Origin: Sphingobacterium faecium
GTDB taxonomy: Bacteria; Bacteroidota; Bacteroidia; Sphingobacteriales; Sphingobacteriaceae
Length of the DNA stretch: 64,000 nucleotides
Assembly (NCBI RefSeq): GCF_003054045.1
Contig: NZ_QBKH01000008.1
Location: 110,664-174,663 of the forward strand
Direction: 5' to 3'
Under the pieces are notes generated by a model, which saw nothing but the letters and a program-made list of their open reading frames with translations, ran no database searches and was not told the DNA's origin. The position numbers were made by a program, and so were the translations under genes. Positions 1 through 9,688 of the stretch are shown here, in pieces. How positions within the stretch are numbered: position 1 is the stretch's first letter; each line of letters begins with the position of its first letter.

Positions 1-1
1 T

Positions 2-670
2 CTTCGTCTAAATGGTGTGAAACAGGTAGATGGTATTTTAGCTGATTTGGGAGTTTCTTCTCATCAGTTTGATGCCGCTGATCGTGGTTTCTCCATACGT
101 TTTGATGCAGACTTGGATATGCGAATGGATCAAATTTCTGATGTTGATGCCCGCAAGGTGTTGTCAACTTATTCGGAGGAGGATCTTCATCGCATTTTTG
201 GCATGTACGGAGAAATTGTGAATGCCAAAACTTTGGCTAAAACAATTGTAACTGCTCGCTTGACAACGCCTATCAATACGGTAGCGGAGTTGAAAGAGGT
301 TATCAAAAAATTGGTACCAAGAGGAAAGGAGCATAAATACCATGCGCAAGTATTTCAAGCTTTACGCATTGAGGTTAATAAGGAATTGGAAGCTCTACAG
401 GAATTTTTGCTACAAACGGTAGATGTTTTGAAGGCGGAAGGTCGCTTGGTCGTGATGTCTTATCATTCTTTAGAGGATCGTTTGGTGAAGAATTTCTTGG
501 CTAAAGGTAAGTTTAGGGGTGATGTAGAGAAAGATTTTTTTGGAAATGAAATCAAGCCATTTCATGTGATCAGTCGTAAGGCAATTACTGCTGACGATCA
601 GGAATTGGTTGAAAATAATAGATCGCGCAGTGCGAAACTGCGTATTGCTGAAAAGTTGGAAATAGCTTAA
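2..670 (+). CDS. rsmH: 16S rRNA (cytosine(1402)-N4)-methyltransferase RsmH, 3' part
   Basis: This is the C-terminal part of RsmH (MraW), which methylates N4 of C1402 in the decoding centre of 16S rRNA using SAM. The frame is open to the left window edge, so the true start lies outside; about 222 of the usual ~300 residues are present. Visible family motifs are DGILADLGVSSHQFD near the start, GRLVVMSYHSLEDRLVK in the middle, and the C-terminal NNRSRSAKLRIAEK. It is the first visible gene of the dcw cluster and is followed 21 nt later by the ftsL-like gene, the usual rsmH-ftsL-ftsI order. Confidence 0.95.
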   Translation, partial: LRLNGVKQVDGILADLGVSSHQFDAADRGFSIRFDADLDMRMDQISDVDARKVLSTYSEEDLHRIFGMYGEIVNAKTLAKTIVTARLTTPINTVAELKEVIKKLVPRGKEHKYHAQVFQALRIEVNKELEALQEFLLQTVDVLKAEGRLVVMSYHSLEDRLVKNFLAKGKFRGDVEKDFFGNEIKPFHVISRKAITADDQELVENNRSRSAKLRIAEKLEIA

Positions 671-691
671 TGCTTTAATCGAAGTATCGAT

Positions 692-1102
692 ATGGGTAAA
701 AATACAATAAAACAGCAGGGATTAAGCGAAGAAGTTCAAGAGGAACTACAAGAAGCGGTTGAGGAAAAAGCTGAGGAAACGCAAAAGTTTCTTAGGACTT
801 TACTTACTGCTGGTAATTTGTCTATTTACTCCATTGTGAATTACTTGCCATTTATTGGTTTTGTTACTTTATTGATGTTGCTTTACATTACAAACAGGCA
901 TTTTGCAGAACGTACGATTCGTAATATAGATAAGTTAGGTAAAGAGGTTAAAGAGTTGAGTTGGGATCATAAATCGCTCTCAGCAGAGCTCATGAAGATG
1001 TCTACTCAAACGGAGATTGCGAAGCGTGTTGATTCTTTAGGTCTGAAAGAGCGGGTGGAGCCGCCTATTAAGATTGAAATTGTAAAAGAAAAAAAGAAGT
1101 AG
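692..1102 (+). CDS. FtsL-like cell division protein
   Basis: A 136-residue bitopic membrane protein. A charged N-terminal segment (about 1-45, rich in Glu) precedes one hydrophobic helix (about 50-70, IVNYLPFIGFVTLLMLLYI), then a coiled-coil-like stretch with heptad Leu and Lys/Glu. The C-terminus is basic. Size, topology and position between rsmH and ftsI fit the Bacteroidota FtsL-like protein, which would bridge FtsQ and FtsI/FtsW at the septum. Sequence similarity to classical FtsL is low, so the call rests mainly on synteny and topology. Confidence 0.75.
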   Translation: MGKNTIKQQGLSEEVQEELQEAVEEKAEETQKFLRTLLTAGNLSIYSIVNYLPFIGFVTLLMLLYITNRHFAERTIRNIDKLGKEVKELSWDHKSLSAELMKMSTQTEIAKRVDSLGLKERVEPPIKIEIVKEKKK

Positions 1103-1105
1103 GAG
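1101..1105 (+). promoter_or_regulatory. Shine-Dalgarno site of ftsI
   Basis: AGGAG lies 6 nt before the ATG at 1112 and overlaps the stop codon of the ftsL-like gene. Most starts in this window have only A-rich leaders, so a canonical site here stands out and supports this start and translational coupling. Confidence 0.6.
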
Positions 1106-1111
1106 ACGTTT

Positions 1112-3235
1112 ATGAATATCAGAACTACCATTCTATTTCGTGTTTATATCGCATTCGGTTTAATCGTCCTTGTGGCGTTTGCTGTGTTTGCGAAGCTTTT
1201 TCATTTACAATATGTCGATGGAGATAAATGGCGCGCACTGTCGGATAGTTTGTCCATTCAAGAGCGTGAAGTTGAAGCTGCTCGGGGTAATATTTATTCC
1301 AATGATGGCAGTTTATTGGCAACTTCGGTTCCTGAATATGAATTGCGATTCGATGCAATGGCTATTCCTGAAGAAGAAAACGATTATTTCAATTTAAAGG
1401 TCGATTCTTTAGCAATTAAATTGTCTGGATTTTTTAAAGATAAATCTTCTAGGCAGTATTTGACATTATTGAAACAGGCTAGAAATAAAAAGCAACGTTA
1501 TGTTTTGATTAAGCGAGCAGTCTCGCATCAAGATTTAAAGGTGCTTAAAAATTACCCTTTGTTTAAATCGGTGCGTGTGGGGAAAGAGCGTTATCCTGGA
1601 GGTTTGATTACAGAACGTCAGAATAAACGTATTCTTCCATTTGTCAATTTGGCGGCTCGTACTATTGGATATAAGAATGTCAAGGAGAATATTCATGTCG
1701 GGTTGGAAGGTGCGTATGGTGAATATATTGACGGTAAAAGCGGTAAACGTTTGATGCAGCGTATTGCGGGTGGTGTATGGATTCCAGTAAACCGTGATAT
1801 TGAAGTGGCTCCTGTTGATGGCGCAGATATTATATCGACGATTGATATTAATATGCAAGACATGGCACAAAGAGCCTTGGAAAAGCAGATGATAGCGAGT
1901 AATGCTGATGAGGGTTGTGTGGTGATGATGGAGGTAAAGACTGGAGAGGTTCGTGCAGTGGCCAATTTTACGAAAGACAAAGATGGTGTCTATCGTGAAA
2001 AGATGAATATCGCAATTGCACAAAGTGCTGAACCAGGTTCGACGTTTAAGTTGGCTTCTTATCTTGCTGCTATTGATGACGGGGTGATTGATTCAAGTAC
2101 TCATGTAAACGTTGGGAATGGTAATTGGCCTATCTATCGTCACACGATTAAAGATTCACATGCTCCAAAAAAATCTGTGATGAGTGCGCAAGAGGCTTTT
2201 GAGCAATCTTCAAACGTAGGGATTACGAAGTTGATATACGAGCATTACAAAGATAATCCAGCTAAATTTACGTCTAAACTACATGCTTTTGGCTTGGATC
2301 GTAAATTGGGATTGCAAATAACGGGAGAAGGAGCTCCTCTAATAAAAACTCCAAAGAGTAAAAGCTGGAGTGGGTTGTCTCTTGTACAAATGGCATATGG
2401 CTATGAGTTGAAGTTGACACCATTACAGATGCTGACTTTATATAATGCAGTGGCTAATAACGGTAAGATGATCTCCCCATTATTTGTTAAGGAGATCAGA
2501 CATCTGGGTAATACGGTTGAAAAATTTGAAGCTCGAGTAATTAATGAAAAGATTGCTTCTGATAAAGCTTTAGGTCAAATTAGGGGAATGCTTGAAGGGA
2601 CAATGAAAGATGGAACAGGGAAGAGCCTAAGAAATCCATTGTATACTTCAGGTGGTAAAACCGGAACTGCACAAATGGCTGACGGAGCGATGGGATATCG
2701 TAATCGGAAATACCAATCTTCTTTTGCAGGATATTTTCCTGCTGAAGATCCAAAGTATTCGATCATTGTTGTGATTCGAAATCCAAGAAATGGATACTAT
2801 GGTGCTTCAACTGCGGGACCAGTTTTTAAAGAGTTGGCTGATATGGTGTATGCAAATGATTTGAATATGCATAGTGCCTTTAATAAGAAAAAATTGAACA
2901 CTTCAGCATTAAACACGAAGGCGCTTACTCTAAAAGGTTCACGCGAAGCGACGCAAAAAGTGTATGAGCAGCTGGGGTTGAAAATTGTGAATTGGAATAC
3001 AATTGCACAGAATGATTCAACAAGTTCAACACTTGGGGTTCCTTTTGTGGAATATCAAATAAAAGAAGGTGTAGTGCCAAATGTTATGGGAATGGGATTG
3101 ATTGACGCATTGTTTGCGCTAGAGAATTCTGGATTTAAAACAAGCGTGATTGGAAAAGGAAAGGTGATCAGGCAATCTTTGATTGCAAGTCAAAAGTTAC
3201 CAATTGGTACAGCTGTAACAATAGAACTGAAATAG
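1112..3235 (+). CDS. ftsI: Septal peptidoglycan transpeptidase FtsI (PBP3 class) with C-terminal PASTA domain
   Basis: A 707-residue class B penicillin-binding protein that cross-links septal peptidoglycan with FtsW. It has an N-terminal membrane anchor (about 10-30), a PBP dimerisation domain (about 50-240) and a transpeptidase domain (about 255-590). The three catalytic motifs are visible: STFK with nucleophile Ser310, SSN at 366-368 and KTGT at 516-519. A PASTA domain (about 645-707) ends the protein. E. coli FtsI (588 aa) lacks PASTA; a single C-terminal PASTA is common in Bacteroidota. The next gene, murE, starts 2 nt after the stop, indicating co-transcription. Confidence 0.95.
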   Translation: MNIRTTILFRVYIAFGLIVLVAFAVFAKLFHLQYVDGDKWRALSDSLSIQEREVEAARGNIYSNDGSLLATSVPEYELRFDAMAIPEEENDYFNLKVDSLAIKLSGFFKDKSSRQYLTLLKQARNKKQRYVLIKRAVSHQDLKVLKNYPLFKSVRVGKERYPGGLITERQNKRILPFVNLAARTIGYKNVKENIHVGLEGAYGEYIDGKSGKRLMQRIAGGVWIPVNRDIEVAPVDGADIISTIDINMQDMAQRALEKQMIASNADEGCVVMMEVKTGEVRAVANFTKDKDGVYREKMNIAIAQSAEPGSTFKLASYLAAIDDGVIDSSTHVNVGNGNWPIYRHTIKDSHAPKKSVMSAQEAFEQSSNVGITKLIYEHYKDNPAKFTSKLHAFGLDRKLGLQITGEGAPLIKTPKSKSWSGLSLVQMAYGYELKLTPLQMLTLYNAVANNGKMISPLFVKEIRHLGNTVEKFEARVINEKIASDKALGQIRGMLEGTMKDGTGKSLRNPLYTSGGKTGTAQMADGAMGYRNRKYQSSFAGYFPAEDPKYSIIVVIRNPRNGYYGASTAGPVFKELADMVYANDLNMHSAFNKKKLNTSALNTKALTLKGSREATQKVYEQLGLKIVNWNTIAQNDSTSSTLGVPFVEYQIKEGVVPNVMGMGLIDALFALENSGFKTSVIGKGKVIRQSLIASQKLPIGTAVTIELK

Positions 3236-3236
3236 A

Positions 3237-4694
3237 ATGAAGAATTTAAAATCAATATTACATGCTATTCCTGTACAGGAGGTAGTGGGTCAACTAGATG
3301 TTGAGGTAGTATCGCTTTGCTTCGATTCTCGTCAGGTTGTATTCGGAAGTTTGTTTATTGCTGTCAGAGGTGTCCATACAGATGGACATTTGTTTATTGA
3401 TAAAGCGATTGCTTTTGGAGCTAGAGCAGTTATTGTCGAAGAGTTGCCTTTGGAGACATTGGACTCTGTTGTCTATATTGTTGTAGCGGATTCTGCTCTT
3501 GCATTGGGTATAGTGGCTGCCAACTTCTATGATAATCCATCAAAGAAAATGAAGTTGGTCGGTGTAACAGGTACGAATGGTAAAACAACTGTCGCGACCT
3601 TATTATTTCAACTATTTACACAGTTGGGATACCATGTTGGACTTTTGTCTACCGTACAGAATCAAATTGGCGATAGGATTATTCCTGCTACGCATACCAC
3701 TCCAGACCCCATTCAATTGAATCACTTATTGAGTGAGATGATTGAGGAAGGCTGTGATTATTGTTTTATGGAAGTAAGTTCGCATGCGGTTGTACAGCAG
3801 CGAATAGCAGGTTTGAAATTCACGGGTGCTATTTTTACGAATATCACACATGATCATCTTGACTTTCACAAAACATTTAGTAGCTATATTAAGGCAAAGA
3901 AGAAGTTTTTTGATGATTTAGATACGGCTGCTTTTGCGTTGACCAATGAAGATGATCGTAATGGTCAGGTCATGTTGCAAAATACATTTGCTCATAAAAA
4001 AACTTATGGACTACATTCAGGAGCTGATTTTAGTGCGCGTATAGTCGAGAGTCATTTCGATGGTATGTTGATGAATATCGACGGACATGATGTGTGGGTG
4101 AAATTGGTGGGAGGATTTAATGCCTACAATCTATTGGCAGTGTATGGTGCAGCAATTTTGTTGGAGCAAGAGACTGTTCGTGTATTGACAGCTATGAGTG
4201 TACTGACTGGTGCTGAGGGTAGATTTGAGACTTTAAAGGCAGCAAATGGTGTTTTTGGAATTGTGGATTACGCACATACACCTGATGCTGTGGAGAATGT
4301 CTTGCAGACGATTGAAAAATTACGTAATCAAAGCCAACATATCATTACTGTATTGGGATGTGGTGGAGATCGTGATAAAACTAAACGTCCAGAAATGTCA
4401 CAAGCTGCATTGCGTTATACTGATCGTTTGATTATTACATCTGACAATCCGAGAACGGAAGATCCGCTTACCATCATTAAAGAAATGGAAGCTGGTGTTG
4501 CCGTTGAACAAAGAAGTAAAGTTCTTTCTATTGCTGATCGCAAAGAGGCAATTCGAGTTGCATATCAATTGGCAAAACCAGGAGATATCATTGTAGTAGC
4601 AGGAAAGGGACATGAGAAATATCAAGAGGTGAATGGTATACGCCATCACTTTGATGATAAAGAAATTTTAGAATTAACATTTAACGAAGTATAA
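3237..4694 (+). CDS. murE: UDP-MurNAc-L-Ala-D-Glu:meso-diaminopimelate ligase MurE
   Basis: A 485-residue Mur ligase that adds the third amino acid to the peptidoglycan stem in the cytoplasm. The ATP-binding loop GTNGKTT is at about 112-118. The DNPR motif at 403-406 is the signature of meso-diaminopimelate-specific MurE, so the wall is predicted to be DAP type as expected for a Gram-negative. VMEVSSHA-like and ITHDHLDFH segments of the central domain are also present. It lies between ftsI and mraY with gaps of 1 and 4 nt. Confidence 0.96.
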   Translation: MKNLKSILHAIPVQEVVGQLDVEVVSLCFDSRQVVFGSLFIAVRGVHTDGHLFIDKAIAFGARAVIVEELPLETLDSVVYIVVADSALALGIVAANFYDNPSKKMKLVGVTGTNGKTTVATLLFQLFTQLGYHVGLLSTVQNQIGDRIIPATHTTPDPIQLNHLLSEMIEEGCDYCFMEVSSHAVVQQRIAGLKFTGAIFTNITHDHLDFHKTFSSYIKAKKKFFDDLDTAAFALTNEDDRNGQVMLQNTFAHKKTYGLHSGADFSARIVESHFDGMLMNIDGHDVWVKLVGGFNAYNLLAVYGAAILLEQETVRVLTAMSVLTGAEGRFETLKAANGVFGIVDYAHTPDAVENVLQTIEKLRNQSQHIITVLGCGGDRDKTKRPEMSQAALRYTDRLIITSDNPRTEDPLTIIKEMEAGVAVEQRSKVLSIADRKEAIRVAYQLAKPGDIIVVAGKGHEKYQEVNGIRHHFDDKEILELTFNEV

Positions 4695-4698
4695 GAAT

Positions 4699-5943
4699 AT
4701 GTTGTACCATTTATTCACATGGTTAAACGAATACATGCACATTCCAGGAGCTGGTTTGTTTCAGTATATTTCTTTTAGAACATCGATGGCCGTGATCTCT
4801 TCACTGGTCATCACAACTGTTTTTGGAGGAAGGCTGATTCAGGTGCTTCAGAATAAGCAGGTAGGCGAAACCATTCGTGATTTAGGACTAGAGGGGGAGA
4901 AAAAGAAGCAAGGTACACCAACAATGGGTGGCTTGATCATCATTGCCGGAATTTTAATTCCGACTTTGTTATTTGCTAAGTTGACCAATATTTATGTCAT
5001 CATTATGATCGTTTCCACACTCTGGATGGGGGCAGTCGGATTTTTGGATGATTATATTAAGGTTTTTCGTCACAATAAAGAGGGTTTGGCTGGACGTTTT
5101 AAAGTGATTGGTCAGACTGGTCTAGGTATTTTCATTGCTTGTACCATGTATTTTCATCCGGAGATTGTAGTCCGTCAAAATGTAGCGTCACCTACTTCAA
5201 CTAAACCTGTTGAAGTTGTGATCAATCAGGGAACTGGAGAGAAGACTTACGCAGAAAATGTGAAGTCTTCTAAAACAAATATCCCTTTTTATAAAAATAA
5301 TGAGTTTGACTATGCTAAAGTGTTTAAGGTATTTGGGCTTAATAGCAATGTCTTAACCTTTATTGTATTCTTGGTTGTCGTGGTGTTTATTGTAACCGCA
5401 GTTTCCAATGGTGCAAATATTACGGATGGTATTGACGGATTGGCAACAGGTACATCTGCTATTATTGGGGTTACTTTGGCCATTTTAGCGTATGTGTCTG
5501 GTAACGTTATTTTCTCGGACTATTTGAATATCATGTATATTCCTAATTCGGGTGAACTGGTGATTTTTGCGGGAGCTTTTGTTGGAGCTTGTGTTGGTTT
5601 TTTATGGTACAATACTTATCCTGCTCAAGTGTTTATGGGTGATACAGGTAGTTTGGCGATAGGAGGTATTATAGCTGCCTTTGCTATTTTGATCCGTAAA
5701 GAGTTGTTGATCCCGATTTTGTGTGGTGTCTTTCTTTTGGAATTGGTTTCTGTTATTTTACAGGTTTCTTATTTCAAATACACCAAGAAAAAATATGGGG
5801 AAGGTAGACGAATCTTTTTAATGTCTCCTTTGCACCATCACTTTCAAAAGAAGGGATATCATGAAGCTAAAATTGTAACACGTTTTGTAATTGTCGGTAT
5901 TATTTTGGCCATTTTGACCATTGTAACTTTAAAAATTAGATAA
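4699..5943 (+). CDS. mraY: Phospho-MurNAc-pentapeptide transferase MraY
   Basis: An integral membrane enzyme that transfers phospho-MurNAc-pentapeptide to undecaprenyl phosphate to form lipid I. It is 414 residues, against about 360 in E. coli. Family motifs are VGFLDDYIKV (about 113-122), NGANITDGIDGLATG, FMGDTGSLA and the histidine motif SPLHHHFQKKG near the C-terminus. The extra length sits in one hydrophilic insertion, about residues 155-215, between two membrane helices. Flanked closely by murE and murD. Confidence 0.96.
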   Translation: MLYHLFTWLNEYMHIPGAGLFQYISFRTSMAVISSLVITTVFGGRLIQVLQNKQVGETIRDLGLEGEKKKQGTPTMGGLIIIAGILIPTLLFAKLTNIYVIIMIVSTLWMGAVGFLDDYIKVFRHNKEGLAGRFKVIGQTGLGIFIACTMYFHPEIVVRQNVASPTSTKPVEVVINQGTGEKTYAENVKSSKTNIPFYKNNEFDYAKVFKVFGLNSNVLTFIVFLVVVVFIVTAVSNGANITDGIDGLATGTSAIIGVTLAILAYVSGNVIFSDYLNIMYIPNSGELVIFAGAFVGACVGFLWYNTYPAQVFMGDTGSLAIGGIIAAFAILIRKELLIPILCGVFLLELVSVILQVSYFKYTKKKYGEGRRIFLMSPLHHHFQKKGYHEAKIVTRFVIVGIILAILTIVTLKIR

Positions 5944-5948
5944 TCAGC

Positions 5949-7322
5949 ATGGCTAACATTTCATCAACATATTATCCACAGTCAGGAAAATTGATCGTAC
6001 TTGGTGCAGGTGAAAGTGGTGTCGGTACTGCTATCTTGGCTAAACAGAAGGGGTTTGATGTTTTTGTTTCTGATAAAGGGACAATTGCTGAACATTATAA
6101 AAGCCAGTTGGAGGAAGAGCAGATCGCTTATGAAGAAGGATTACACAGTGAAGAGCGGATCTTACAAGCGGATCTAGTGGTGAAAAGTCCTGGTATTCCT
6201 GAACATGCTCCTTTAGTTGTTGCGCTGAAGTCAAAAGATATCCCAGTGATTGCAGAAATTGAATTTGCAGCACAATACACAGATGCGAAGTTGATCTGTA
6301 TCACAGGATCGAATGGTAAATCGACCACGACCATGTTGACTTATGAAATGCTGAAACATGCTGGTAAGTATGTAGGTCTGGCAGGGAATATTGGAAAAAG
6401 CTTTGCTTTGCAAGTCGCACGCGAAAAATTTGATGTTTACGTGCTAGAGATTTCAAGTTTTATGTTGGACGATATGTACCAATTTAGAGCTGATATTGCC
6501 GTGATTTTGAATATTACAGCTGATCATTTAGATCGCTATGATTATAAAGTGGAGAATTACGTGGATTCTAAATTTAGAATGATTCAAAATCAAACAAAAG
6601 ATGATTATTTCATCTATTGTCTTGATGATCCACAAACAACAACAGGGTTGAAGAGACATTCAACTCCAGCGATACACTTGCCTTTTACACAGGAACAAAA
6701 AGTAGAGTTTGGAGCTTATTTGACTTCAATTAAAGATATTATAATTAACATACCTAATAGCGATACATTTACTATGAGAACGGAAGAGTTGTCTTTGACA
6801 GGGAAACACAATGTGTACAACAATATGGCTTCTGGCCTTATTGCTAAGGTTCAAGAATTGAGAAATCAAGCTATGAAGGAAAGTATGGGCTCATATGTGA
6901 ATATTGCACATCGCTTGGAGCAGGTTGCTTGTATCGGTGGGGTTAATTATATCAACGATTCTAAAGCTACTAACGTCAATTCGGTATGGTATGCGCTGGA
7001 AAGTGTATCAACTCCTATTATTTTAATGTTAGGTGGTGTAGATAAAGGTAATGATTATGAAATGTTACGTGATTTAGTTAAAACTAAAGTACGTGCCATT
7101 GTTTGTATAGGGAAAGATAATACAGCTATTCACACGGCTTTTGAAGAGGATACAGAATTGATCGTAAACAGTTCTTCAATGAAAGATGCTGTGCAATTAG
7201 CCTCTTATCTGGCTCAAAAGGGAGATACGGTATTACTGTCTCCAGCTTGTGCAAGTTTTGACTGGTTTAAAAATTACGAAGACCGCGGTGATAAATTTAA
7301 AGCTGCAGTGATGGAGTTGTAG
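5949..7322 (+). CDS. murD: UDP-MurNAc-L-alanine:D-glutamate ligase MurD
   Basis: A 457-residue cytoplasmic Mur ligase adding D-Glu to UDP-MurNAc-L-Ala. The N-terminal Rossmann domain begins KLIVLGAGESGVG; the ATP loop GSNGKSTTT is in the ITGSNGKST context; the C-terminal domain carries NDSKATNVNSV. The start is 5 nt after mraY. Length and all three domains are normal for the family. Confidence 0.96.
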   Translation: MANISSTYYPQSGKLIVLGAGESGVGTAILAKQKGFDVFVSDKGTIAEHYKSQLEEEQIAYEEGLHSEERILQADLVVKSPGIPEHAPLVVALKSKDIPVIAEIEFAAQYTDAKLICITGSNGKSTTTMLTYEMLKHAGKYVGLAGNIGKSFALQVAREKFDVYVLEISSFMLDDMYQFRADIAVILNITADHLDRYDYKVENYVDSKFRMIQNQTKDDYFIYCLDDPQTTTGLKRHSTPAIHLPFTQEQKVEFGAYLTSIKDIIINIPNSDTFTMRTEELSLTGKHNVYNNMASGLIAKVQELRNQAMKESMGSYVNIAHRLEQVACIGGVNYINDSKATNVNSVWYALESVSTPIILMLGGVDKGNDYEMLRDLVKTKVRAIVCIGKDNTAIHTAFEEDTELIVNSSSMKDAVQLASYLAQKGDTVLLSPACASFDWFKNYEDRGDKFKAAVMEL

Positions 7323-7357
7323 TGGGTATAGGTTTTTTAAATCTTAAGTGATTAATT

Positions 7358-8566
7358 ATGGTAGAGCATCTACTTTCTAAATTAAAGGGCGACCGTTGGA
7401 TATGGATTATTGTCATCCTACTTTCGGGCTGGTCTTTGCTAGCAGTCTACAGTTCTGTAGGTACGTTGGCATATAAAGAAGGAAAGGGGACAGAATTGTA
7501 TTTGTTCAAGCACTTCTCTTTAATTGCTGTTGGTTTTGTGTTGATGTATTTATCCCATAAACTGGATTATCGTTACTATGCTGGTATTTCCAAATTGTTG
7601 ATGGCGATAACAATTCCATTGTTATTATATACATTGATTTTTGGTAGTAAGGTGAACGATGCAAGTCGGTGGGTTACCATACCTGTGATCAATCAGACTT
7701 TTCAAACTTCGGATTTGGCGAAGTTGGCGCTGATCACTTTTTTGGCTCGTATGCTATCAAGAAAGCAAGAGGAAATTAAAGATGTTAAAAAGTCTTTTAT
7801 TCCGATAATGGGAGCGGTTTGTGGTGTGTTTGTTTTAATTGCATGGGCAAATATGTCTACGGCAATTATGCTATTTGGGGTATGTGTGCTCCTGCTACTG
7901 ATTGGACGTATTAGTTTTAAGCAGATTGCTATTGTATCTGCTGGAGTCGTATTATTAGGAATTATCGTCGTTTCAGTAGGTCCTAGACGTGCAACATATT
8001 ATAGTCGTGTTAAATCTTTTATCGGGGTTGAAAAAGAAAAACAGGAGGGTATGCCTGTTTCGTTTCAAGATGATAAAAACTATCAAGCGAATAATGCAAA
8101 GATAGCGATTGCAACAGGTGGTGTATTTGGTAAAGGACCAGGAAATAGTATTCAAAGGAATGTCTTGCCCCATCCTTATTCCGATTTTATATTCGCCATC
8201 ATCATTGAGGAGTATGGAACAATTGGGGGAGTGGTTTTGATTTTTCTTTATTTGGCATTGATGTATCGCTGTATTCGTATTGTAACATTAAGTCCAAAAG
8301 CATTTGGTGCTTTTTTGGCGGCTGGTCTAGGATTTAGCCTGACGATCCAGGCGTTTGCCAATATGGCTGTAGCAGTTGGTTTAGGTCCGGTGACCGGTGT
8401 TCCACTTCCCTTAGTGAGTATGGGAGGAACATCAATTCTATTTACCAGTATTGCATTAGGAATTATCTTAAGTGTAAGTAGAAATATTGAAGAGTTAAAA
8501 GGTAAACAGGAATTGGATGAACGACCGAAAGAGAAAAGAGTGGTCGTGGGTACAATTTCCGCATAA
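7358..8566 (+). CDS. ftsW: SEDS-family septal peptidoglycan polymerase FtsW
   Basis: A 402-residue polytopic membrane protein of the SEDS family (FtsW/RodA/SpoVE), the glycosyltransferase that polymerises lipid II with FtsI. Hydrophobic helices span nearly the whole length. Conserved segments include FQTSDLAKLALITFLA, the catalytic-loop region around GKGPGNSIQRNVLPH, YSDFIFAIIIEEYG and VPLPLVSMGGTS. A charged cytoplasmic tail of about 25 residues ends the protein. It lies between murD and murG, the usual place for FtsW rather than RodA. Confidence 0.95.
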   Translation: MVEHLLSKLKGDRWIWIIVILLSGWSLLAVYSSVGTLAYKEGKGTELYLFKHFSLIAVGFVLMYLSHKLDYRYYAGISKLLMAITIPLLLYTLIFGSKVNDASRWVTIPVINQTFQTSDLAKLALITFLARMLSRKQEEIKDVKKSFIPIMGAVCGVFVLIAWANMSTAIMLFGVCVLLLLIGRISFKQIAIVSAGVVLLGIIVVSVGPRRATYYSRVKSFIGVEKEKQEGMPVSFQDDKNYQANNAKIAIATGGVFGKGPGNSIQRNVLPHPYSDFIFAIIIEEYGTIGGVVLIFLYLALMYRCIRIVTLSPKAFGAFLAAGLGFSLTIQAFANMAVAVGLGPVTGVPLPLVSMGGTSILFTSIALGIILSVSRNIEELKGKQELDERPKEKRVVVGTISA

Positions 8567-8580
8567 AAAATAAATAAGAA

Positions 8581-9684
8581 ATGGCTATACGTGTGATCAT
8601 AAGTGGAGGTGGTACTGGTGGACATATTTTTCCAGCAGTGGCAATTGCTAATGCACTAAAAGCATTGGATCCTCAAAACGAAATTCTTTTCGTTGGCGCT
8701 AATGGTCGTATGGAGATGGAAAAAGTACCGGCAGCGGGATATCAAATTGTAGGGTTAGATATTCAAGGGATCAATAGAAAAGAGTTTTGGAAAAATATTT
8801 TTCTACCATTCAAGCTTTTTAAAAGCATGAATAAAGCTCGTAAAATTGTCCGAGAGTTTAAACCTGATGTGGCTGTTGGTGTTGGCGGATTTGCTTCTGG
8901 ACCCTTATTGATGGTGGCCAACCGCTTGGGTATACCGACGCTTGTGCAAGAGCAAAATTCTTATGCAGGTGTCACCAATAAGCGATTGGGTAACAAAGCG
9001 GCTAAGATTTGTGTTGCTTATGAAGGGATGGAACAATTTTTTCCAGCGGACAAAGTATTGTTAACGGGTAATCCTATTCGCCGTGCTTCTGTTGAGATTG
9101 ATGGTAAGCGTGAAGAAGCGTTGGCTTTTTTCGGTTTGGATGCCGATAAAAAGACAATTTTAGTGACCGGTGGTAGCTTAGGTGCCCGTACTTTAAATGA
9201 AAGTGTCATGGCATCTTTAGAGAAACTGGATCAAGCTAATATTCAGGTTATATGGCAATGTGGAAGTTATTATTTTGATCAGCTGAGTCAAGAGCTGAAA
9301 GATAAGCTTTCTGGTCGGATTCATATGCTTGCTTTCTTGCAGCGTATGGATTATGCTTATGCTGCTGCTGATATCATAATTGCTAGAGCAGGCGCTGGTA
9401 CCATTTCAGAATTGTGTGTGGTGGGCAAACCAGTGGTGTTGGTTCCTTCGCCAAATGTCGCGGAAGATCACCAAACAAAAAATGCAATGGCATTGGTACA
9501 TAAACAAGCGGCGGTATTAGTAAAGGATAATGAGGCGAAAGCAACTCTGTTTGATACAGCAATCGCTTTATTAAATCAGGAGTCTGAGTCGCTTATTTTG
9601 GCTCAAAATATAAAGAAATTAGCACTTCTGGACGCCGATGTTGTCATCGCGAAAGAAGTAATAAAATTGGTAAATAAAAGGTAG
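8581..9684 (+). CDS. murG: UDP-GlcNAc:lipid I GlcNAc transferase MurG
   Basis: A 367-residue peripheral membrane GT-B glycosyltransferase that converts lipid I to lipid II. The N-terminal glycine-rich loop SGGGTGGHIFPA is at about 9-20, QEQNSYAG-like acceptor-site residues follow, and the C-terminal donor site has TGGSLGARTLN and ARAGAGTISEL. It sits 14 nt after ftsW and 4 nt before murC. Confidence 0.96.
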   Translation: MAIRVIISGGGTGGHIFPAVAIANALKALDPQNEILFVGANGRMEMEKVPAAGYQIVGLDIQGINRKEFWKNIFLPFKLFKSMNKARKIVREFKPDVAVGVGGFASGPLLMVANRLGIPTLVQEQNSYAGVTNKRLGNKAAKICVAYEGMEQFFPADKVLLTGNPIRRASVEIDGKREEALAFFGLDADKKTILVTGGSLGARTLNESVMASLEKLDQANIQVIWQCGSYYFDQLSQELKDKLSGRIHMLAFLQRMDYAYAAADIIIARAGAGTISELCVVGKPVVLVPSPNVAEDHQTKNAMALVHKQAAVLVKDNEAKATLFDTAIALLNQESESLILAQNIKKLALLDADVVIAKEVIKLVNKR

Positions 9685-9688
9685 AATA

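Noticed and set aside
1535..2023. Long open frame on the - strand inside ftsI
   Set aside because: It is antisense to a clear PBP catalytic domain, has a composition unlike a real protein (many His, Thr, Ile) and no regulatory signal.
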